Positions 15,600 to 19,926 of a DNA stretch of 19,926 nt are shown one piece after another. Source of the DNA: Deltaproteobacteria bacterium (GTDB lineage Bacteria > Desulfobacterota > Desulfobacteria > Desulfobacterales > B30-G6); NCBI GenBank assembly GCA_003647375.1, contig QMMS01000052.1, forward strand, positions 1 to 19,926. The letters run 5' to 3'. A program made the translations under genes and the position numbers. Under the pieces are notes generated by a model that saw only the letters and a program-made list of their open reading frames with translations, did no database searches and was not told where the DNA came from. How positions within the stretch are numbered: the first letter of the stretch is position 1; each line of letters opens with the position of its first letter.

Positions 15600-17639
15600 T
15601 TGCAGCGTTTTTTTCAGAGACATCCAAATTCCCAAACGAACCGCCTGCATGTGATCATAGCCTTGCTGCTCGTCAGCCTGGTAGTTGGATTCTGTTCACC
15701 CGACATTGCCTCGGCAAAAACAGCCAAAGACACATATATTGAAGGAAACAAGAAATATTCATACCTGAAAAAGAACCCGAGGCTCCAGAAGTACCGGGAT
15801 AAATGGTTTGCATGCATCGATCTGTTTAAAGACGTTTACCGAAAAGACCCTGATGGCCCCTGGGCAGCCGCCGGCATGTATAAAACCGGAGAGCTTTATT
15901 ATGAACTATACAAAAAATCCTACAAGCCATCGGATAAAGCAGAGGCTCTCGACACATTTCAACGCGTCATCAAACGATACCCGAACAGCCGATACAACAA
16001 TAAAGCCAAGGCGTTTATTGCCTCCATTAAAGGTAAGGTCAAGCCGACGCCGAAAACAAATACCCAAACCCAGGTTAAGCTTTTGAGAGAAGCGGAAAAA
16101 TGCTACCAGAAGCTTCTCAGCAATACCCGATTGCAGAAGTACCGGGACCGATGGCTCTCTTGTATCGGCAAATACAAAGCAGCCCATTCCGCCAATCCCA
16201 AAGGATCTCATGCAGCAGAAGCCCTCTATCGATCCGGCGCATTGACTTACGAGCTTTATAAGCGATCTTTCGCATCTTCCCACAAGGCCAACGCCCTGGC
16301 ACTACTAAAAAAAACGGTCCAGTCCTATCCCGGCAGTTCATATGGCCGTGAGGCTGAAAAAAAGATTGCGGCTATTACAGGAAAGCCGCTGAGAAACCGC
16401 ACCACCGATGCCATCCAGCAGGTTATCGCTGAATCAAAGGCATCACCACATGCGGACAAACAGGCAGCCACTGTACATACGGGGTCTCAAACCCTCATCC
16501 GGGGGCTGCGTCACTGGTCCAACCCGAGTTACACACGAATCGTCATCGATGCAAACCAGAAAACATCCTACCGGCATCGACTCTTGAATCAAGACCCTTC
16601 CATCAATAAACCCAAACGACTCTATGTTGATCTAGACCACAGCCGTCTCGGTGAAGACTTTGAAAAGGTCGTGCCCATCAACGACAACCTGCTCAGTAAT
16701 GTGCGGGCCGGTCAACACACCAGCCAATCCGTCAGGGTTGTCGTCGATATCAAGTCATTCAAGACATATAAAATATTTTCATTGCGCAACCCGTTCAGAA
16801 TCGTCATCGATGTCTGGGGAATCGCCGCCGCTTCCAGCCCGCCGGCATCAACCGGCAGGGATACCCGTCAGAACTCGGATAAAATATCGCCAAGCGCACT
16901 GGCCAAACAACTGGCCCTTGGTGTCAGCAAAATTGTCATCGATCCTGGACATGGCGGACGGGATTATGGTGCTCCCGGGTATTACAAGGGTGTCCATGAG
17001 AAAAAGATAGTCCTGGCCCTCGCTAAAAAGCTGGCCAAAAAAATTCGAGCCGAACTTTCCTGTGAAGTCGTTCTGACAAGGCAAACAGACAAATACCTGA
17101 CGCTGGAGGAAAGAACCGCCATCGCCAATACGAAGAATGCAGACCTTTTTATTTCAATTCACACGAATTCGGCCAGAGATCGAAGAGCGTTTGGCCTTGA
17201 AACCTATTTTCTGAATCTGGCAACGGATGACGAGTCCATTCGTGTAGCTGCATTTGAGAATGCAACGTCTGAAAAAAACATCAGTGATCTTCAGACCATT
17301 TTGACGGATCTCATGCAGAATGCAAAGATTAACGAATCGAGTCGCCTGGCCGCACATGTGCAAAGCGAGTTGTTCCAGCACATGAAAAAATCATATAACA
17401 AGATAAAAAACAAAGGTGTCAAGCAGGCGCCATTTTACGTATTACTCGGTGCTCAAATGCCGGCCATATTGATTGAAACGTCCTTTATCAGCAATCCACG
17501 CGAGTGTAAGCGTTTGATGGACATCCACTACCAGGACAGGCTATGTGATGGCATCATCAAAGGCATACGGGAGTATATCAAAGAAACCAACCCAACCGCA
17601 TTGCTGAAAAACTCCCCAAAAACAAAGGTAAAAGGGTAG
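15600..17639 (+). CDS. Periplasmic N-acetylmuramoyl-L-alanine amidase with AMIN domain
   Basis: A cell-wall hydrolase that splits the amide between muramic acid and the stem peptide, as in daughter-cell separation. Start: TTG 15600 is preferred, with AAGAGGA (15584-15590) 9 bp upstream; TTG 15573 has none. It gives 679 residues with a signal peptide at about 16-39 (ending PDIASA). Two tandem helical TPR-like units follow, about 55-144 and 169-260, both starting RLQKYRD[KR]W. Then comes an AMIN domain (about 300-407, VRVVVDIKSF) and a C-terminal Amidase_3 domain with zinc ligands His451 (DPGHGG), Glu467 and His521 (SIHTN) and catalytic Glu626 (LIETSFISN). Full catalytic set present. AMIN domains bind peptidoglycan or septal sites. 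AmiC-like overall, but with the duplicated N-terminal unit. Confidence 0.93.
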   Translation: MQRFFQRHPNSQTNRLHVIIALLLVSLVVGFCSPDIASAKTAKDTYIEGNKKYSYLKKNPRLQKYRDKWFACIDLFKDVYRKDPDGPWAAAGMYKTGELYYELYKKSYKPSDKAEALDTFQRVIKRYPNSRYNNKAKAFIASIKGKVKPTPKTNTQTQVKLLREAEKCYQKLLSNTRLQKYRDRWLSCIGKYKAAHSANPKGSHAAEALYRSGALTYELYKRSFASSHKANALALLKKTVQSYPGSSYGREAEKKIAAITGKPLRNRTTDAIQQVIAESKASPHADKQAATVHTGSQTLIRGLRHWSNPSYTRIVIDANQKTSYRHRLLNQDPSINKPKRLYVDLDHSRLGEDFEKVVPINDNLLSNVRAGQHTSQSVRVVVDIKSFKTYKIFSLRNPFRIVIDVWGIAAASSPPASTGRDTRQNSDKISPSALAKQLALGVSKIVIDPGHGGRDYGAPGYYKGVHEKKIVLALAKKLAKKIRAELSCEVVLTRQTDKYLTLEERTAIANTKNADLFISIHTNSARDRRAFGLETYFLNLATDDESIRVAAFENATSEKNISDLQTILTDLMQNAKINESSRLAAHVQSELFQHMKKSYNKIKNKGVKQAPFYVLLGAQMPAILIETSFISNPRECKRLMDIHYQDRLCDGIIKGIREYIKETNPTALLKNSPKTKVKG

Positions 17640-17649
17640 GCCGTTCAAT

Positions 17650-18552
17650 ATGCCCTCCCTCACCCATACCCACAACCATAAGCCCGGGATACATCCTTAT
17701 TTCATTTTAATCAGCGGAATACTGGCGATTTCCACAGGGGCCATCTTTGTACGCATGGCCGATGCGCCCTCGTTGGTGATTGCCGCCTATCGCGTAGGAC
17801 TTGCAGCACTGATACTTGTCCCGGTCACATGTTGGAAATCCCATGACGAGTTGCGCAGTCTTTCTTCTAAGGACCTCAAAAGTGCCTTCCTTTCGGGTGC
17901 TTTTCTGGCCATGCATTTTGCTACATGGATTTCTTCTCTCAAGTTTACAACCATCTCGAACAGCGTTGTTCTTGTCAGCACAAGCCCTTTGTGGGTCGGG
18001 GTCCTTGCACCGCTGTTCATTAAGGAAAAAATCAAGCGTATAACCATGATAAGTATCTTCTTGAGCATCATCGGTTGTGTCATCATCGGGTCAGGAGATT
18101 TTACCGCCGGGGGCAGAGCACTCTGGGGAGATTTATTGGCCTTGACGGGCGGATTTTGCGCTGCCGGATATCTCATTCTGGGGAGAACGCTTCGTCAAAG
18201 GGTTTCTCTCCTCGTTTATGTTTCACTCTGTTATGGCAGTGCCGCCATTATTCTCTGGAGTGCTGTTCTGGCAATGGGGCTTCGGGTTTCAGGATTCAGC
18301 AGCCAAACCCTCTGGGCAATCTGGGCCATGGCATTGATTTCACAAATCATCGGACACAGCAGTTATAACTGGGCATTACGATATTGCAGCGCCACCCTGG
18401 TTGCCTTGAGTTTCCTGGGCGAACCTTTTGTTAGCACAATTCTGGCTTACCTTTTGTTCCAGGAGGATCTGACACTCACCAAAACTGTTGGTGGACTCAT
18501 TATTCTATGTGGCATCTACTTGGCGGCCAGAAGTGAACCCAAGGTTGCATAA
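17650..18552 (+). CDS. EamA/DMT-family transporter
   Basis: A 300-residue inner-membrane protein of the drug/metabolite transporter superfamily with two tandem EamA repeats (about 17-145 and 155-292) and about ten membrane helices. ISGILAISTGAIFVRMADAPSLVIAAYRVG near the start and SFLGEPFVSTILAYLLFQEDLT near the end are typical of this group. Substrates of such permeases are usually amino acids, metabolites or drugs, and cannot be told from sequence. It starts 10 bp after the amidase stop with only a weak AGGCC upstream, so it is probably co-transcribed. A hairpin at 18556-18588 follows immediately. Confidence 0.9.
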   Translation: MPSLTHTHNHKPGIHPYFILISGILAISTGAIFVRMADAPSLVIAAYRVGLAALILVPVTCWKSHDELRSLSSKDLKSAFLSGAFLAMHFATWISSLKFTTISNSVVLVSTSPLWVGVLAPLFIKEKIKRITMISIFLSIIGCVIIGSGDFTAGGRALWGDLLALTGGFCAAGYLILGRTLRQRVSLLVYVSLCYGSAAIILWSAVLAMGLRVSGFSSQTLWAIWAMALISQIIGHSSYNWALRYCSATLVALSFLGEPFVSTILAYLLFQEDLTLTKTVGGLIILCGIYLAARSEPKVA

Positions 18553-18555
18553 ACA

Positions 18556-18588
18556 ACATGGCAAAGGATGGGGTCGATTTTGCCATGT
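18556..18588 (+). terminator. Candidate terminator after the EamA gene
   Basis: Arms ACATGGCAAA (18556-18565) and TTTGCCATGT (18579-18588) form ten perfect pairs around a 13-base loop, beginning 4 bp after the EamA stop and followed by GTTT. The stem is only moderately GC-rich and the T-run is short, so it may be a bidirectional or weak terminator. Confidence 0.5.
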
Positions 18589-18594
18589 GTTTAC

Positions 18595-18720
18595 CCTTCG
18601 GGAAAGCCGGAGGACATCAGATCCTGTGTTGTCAAGAGTTCGCGGTAAACAACTACAGCTTCACCCTCGACGCCTTGGCTCTGAAGCCCTCCGGCTTTTG
18701 CAACGTCGGGGTGAAGTAGC
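18595..18720. other. Structured intergenic region with pseudoknot-ordered arms
   Basis: Four complementary arms lie in the order A-B-A'-B'. A is AAAGCCGGAGG (18603-18613) and A' is CCTCCGGCTTT (18688-18698), 11 perfect pairs. B is CTTCACCCTCGACG (18659-18672) and B' is CGTCGGGGTGAAG (18704-18716), 13 pairs with one bulge. GCTTCA (18658-18663) can instead pair with TGAAGC (18682-18687), competing with B-B'. No coding frame here is convincing. It could be a non-coding RNA, an RNA switch or a mobile palindromic repeat. Confidence 0.5.
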
Positions 18721-18797
18721 CCCGGAGAATAGAAATTGACAAAAGATGAAAGCGATGATCAAATCCCTTGAAAGCAAATACTTGAATCCTTGAATCC

Positions 18798-18826
18798 TGG
18801 ACCCCTTGGGCCCTTTCTCATATAAA
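18798..18826 (+). promoter_or_regulatory. Putative sigma-70 promoter for the enoyl-CoA hydratase
   Basis: TGGACC (18798-18803) and TATAAA (18821-18826) are 17 bp apart, each near consensus (4/6 and 5/6), about 47 bp before the start codon. A tandem CTTGAATC repeat (18781-18796) sits just upstream. Another TTGACA at 18736-18741 lacks an equally good -10. Confidence 0.4.
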
Positions 18827-18872
18827 TTGGGAAAAGAACCAACAATAATTTTATGCACGGAGGAAAAAAACC

Positions 18873-19664
18873 ATGGCGTATGAGCACATTATTTTCGAAA
18901 TCGAATCTTCACTGGCCACCATAACATTTAACAGACCCAAGGCAATGAATGCGTTGAACGGAGCCCTCATCGAAGAACTATCCATGGCCCTCGATTCCAT
19001 CGCTGCAAACGAGGATATTCGGGTACTGATCCTAACGGGAGCAGGCGACAAATCTTTTGTGGCAGGCGCCGACATCAATGAACTATCCACATTTAATCCA
19101 CTTGAAGCAAAATTGTTCAGCAAAAAAGGACATCGGACCATTCACAAGCTTCAGACCTTGCCAATTCCCGTTATTGCCGCAGTTAACGGGTTTGCCCTGG
19201 GGGGCGGGAGTGAAATCGCTCTGGCTTGCGACTTTATCTATGCGTCCCAAAATGCAAAATTCGGTCTGCCCGAAATTACACTCGGTATCATCCCCGGTTT
19301 CGGCGGGACCCAGAGACTACCAAGGCTAATCGGTAAAAATCTGGCCAAAGAGCTGATTTTCACCGGCAAGATGATCAATGCCGAGGAGGCTAAGCAGATG
19401 GGTATCGTTAACCAGGTCCACGAGGCAGAGTCCCTGATGGAAGCTGTTCATAAAACCGCCAACATGATTGCCACAAAAGGAAAGGCCTCTCTTCGTGCAG
19501 CAAAAGAAGCTATAAACAGAGGTATGGACGTCGATCTTCATACGGGTTGCAATATAGAAATGGATGCGTTCTCCCTGTGTACGGCAAGCGCGGATGCAAA
19601 AGAGGGAACCCATGCTTTTCTTGAAAAGCGCAAAGCGGTTTTCAAGGGATCCTTGATCGGATAA
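18873..19664 (+). CDS. Enoyl-CoA hydratase / crotonase
   Basis: A 263-residue crotonase-fold enzyme, expected to add water to enoyl-CoA (or dehydrate 3-hydroxyacyl-CoA) in beta-oxidation or butyrate-type metabolism. Both catalytic glutamates of true hydratases are present, 20 residues apart: Glu114 (GGGSEIALACD) and Glu134 (GLPEITLGIIPGFGGTQRLPR). Oxyanion-hole segments are AGADI (64-68) and ALGGG (108-112). Length and motifs are standard, so it is probably a real hydratase rather than an isomerase or decarboxylase variant. GGAGGA (18859-18864), 8 bp upstream of ATG 18873, is the strongest Shine-Dalgarno in the window, which fits high expression. Acyl-chain specificity is not readable. Confidence 0.94.
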   Translation: MAYEHIIFEIESSLATITFNRPKAMNALNGALIEELSMALDSIAANEDIRVLILTGAGDKSFVAGADINELSTFNPLEAKLFSKKGHRTIHKLQTLPIPVIAAVNGFALGGGSEIALACDFIYASQNAKFGLPEITLGIIPGFGGTQRLPRLIGKNLAKELIFTGKMINAEEAKQMGIVNQVHEAESLMEAVHKTANMIATKGKASLRAAKEAINRGMDVDLHTGCNIEMDAFSLCTASADAKEGTHAFLEKRKAVFKGSLIG

Positions 19665-19668
19665 TTGT

Positions 19669-19698
19669 TTGACACAACACGTAATTTTGCGCTATAGT
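19669..19698 (+). promoter_or_regulatory. Strong sigma-70-type promoter
   Basis: TTGACA (19669-19674), 18 bp, TATAGT (19693-19698): a full -35 and a 5/6 -10. It begins 5 bp after the hydratase stop. GACAC (19671-19675) and GTGTC (19697-19701) form an inverted pair over the two boxes that might be an operator. Transcription would start near 19705, about 70 bp before the next start codon. Confidence 0.7.
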
Positions 19699-19777
19699 GT
19701 CCCCAACGTTGCCGACAATATCACGCATCATTCATGCGGCTATTAACCCCGATTAAAACCACAACCTGTCTTTTCGT

Positions 19778-19926
19778 ATGTCAAAAAGAAACTCGCCACT
19801 ACAGATGAGATGGGGGATATTGCTGCTGCTTGCAGGTCTGGGAGTTTTTTTTATGACACCCCAGAAAATGCGGGATATTGAAAAGATAGAGCACTTTTCT
19901 TCATATATCCCTTTTATATGGTTCTG
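19778..19926 (+). CDS. Partial membrane protein, cut by window end
   Basis: A frame open from ATG 19778 to the end of the window (49 complete codons). It has a short basic start (MSKRNSPLQMRW), one strong hydrophobic helix (about 13-26, GILLLLAGLGVFFM), then a charged segment (QKMRDIEKIEHFSS) and the start of another hydrophobic stretch (IPFIWF). This suggests an inner-membrane protein. No family is recognisable from this much. No Shine-Dalgarno is visible before ATG 19778; an in-frame ATG at 19805 is an alternative. The strong promoter at 19669-19698 supports it being a real gene. Confidence 0.55.
   Translation, partial: MSKRNSPLQMRWGILLLLAGLGVFFMTPQKMRDIEKIEHFSSYIPFIWF

Noticed and set aside
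18075..18368. Long alternative frames inside the EamA, mutS and amidase genes
   Set aside because: They are shadows of clearly recognisable genes and show no domain or independent start signal.
19734..19808. A 24-codon frame (MRLLTPIK...) ending in ATGA with an in-frame ATG of the last gene, possibly a leader peptide
   Set aside because: It has no Shine-Dalgarno, and the stop/start overlap can arise by chance.

Overview
The window reads as a stretch of chromosome from a Gram-negative, probably anaerobic, deltaproteobacterium. My best guess is a Desulfobacterales-type Desulfobacterota genome. This rests on gene content and order (sigma-32 followed by a TPR lipoprotein and a LolB/DUF4292-like lipoprotein, HIT-LapA-MutS, AMIN/Amidase_3, a crotonase) and on the style of the intergenic repeats; it is inference, not a database result. 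Every recognisable protein gene is on the + strand. The only minus-strand gene is tRNA-Arg(TCT).

Region 1 (1-4289) is a four-gene envelope-glycosylation cluster: a GT-C membrane glycosyltransferase, a polyprenyl-phosphate-type GT2, a class I SAM methyltransferase and an LPG-synthase/flippase-like membrane protein. Region 2 (4351-8901) holds the tRNA and then rpoH, a large TPR lipoprotein, a LolB/DUF4292-like lipoprotein and a RimK-like ATP-grasp ligase, closely packed and probably co-transcribed at least in part. Region 3 (8902-11830) holds a dGTPase-family HD hydrolase and a UPF0280 (ApbE-like) gene, set among repeats. Region 4 (11831-17639) is HIT hydrolase, LapA-domain protein and mutS, joined by two ATGA stop/start overlaps, then a palindromic intergenic element and a periplasmic N-acetylmuramoyl-L-alanine amidase. 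Region 5 (17650-19926) has an EamA transporter, a structured intergenic region, an enoyl-CoA hydratase with a strong Shine-Dalgarno, and a clear sigma-70 promoter driving a membrane-protein gene cut by the window end.

The most unusual content is non-coding. A 353-355 bp element occurs three times in the same orientation (one copy cut by the window start). It has imperfect inverted ends, inverted internal arms and a strong internal hairpin. Two full copies bracket the UPF0280 gene, and one begins exactly at the stop codon of the dGTPase gene. A second palindromic element sits on the mutS stop codon in a similar way. A third intergenic region (18595-18720) has four arms in A-B-A'-B' order, as in a pseudoknot, plus a competing hairpin. 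No CRISPR array, transposase, phage gene or rRNA was seen.
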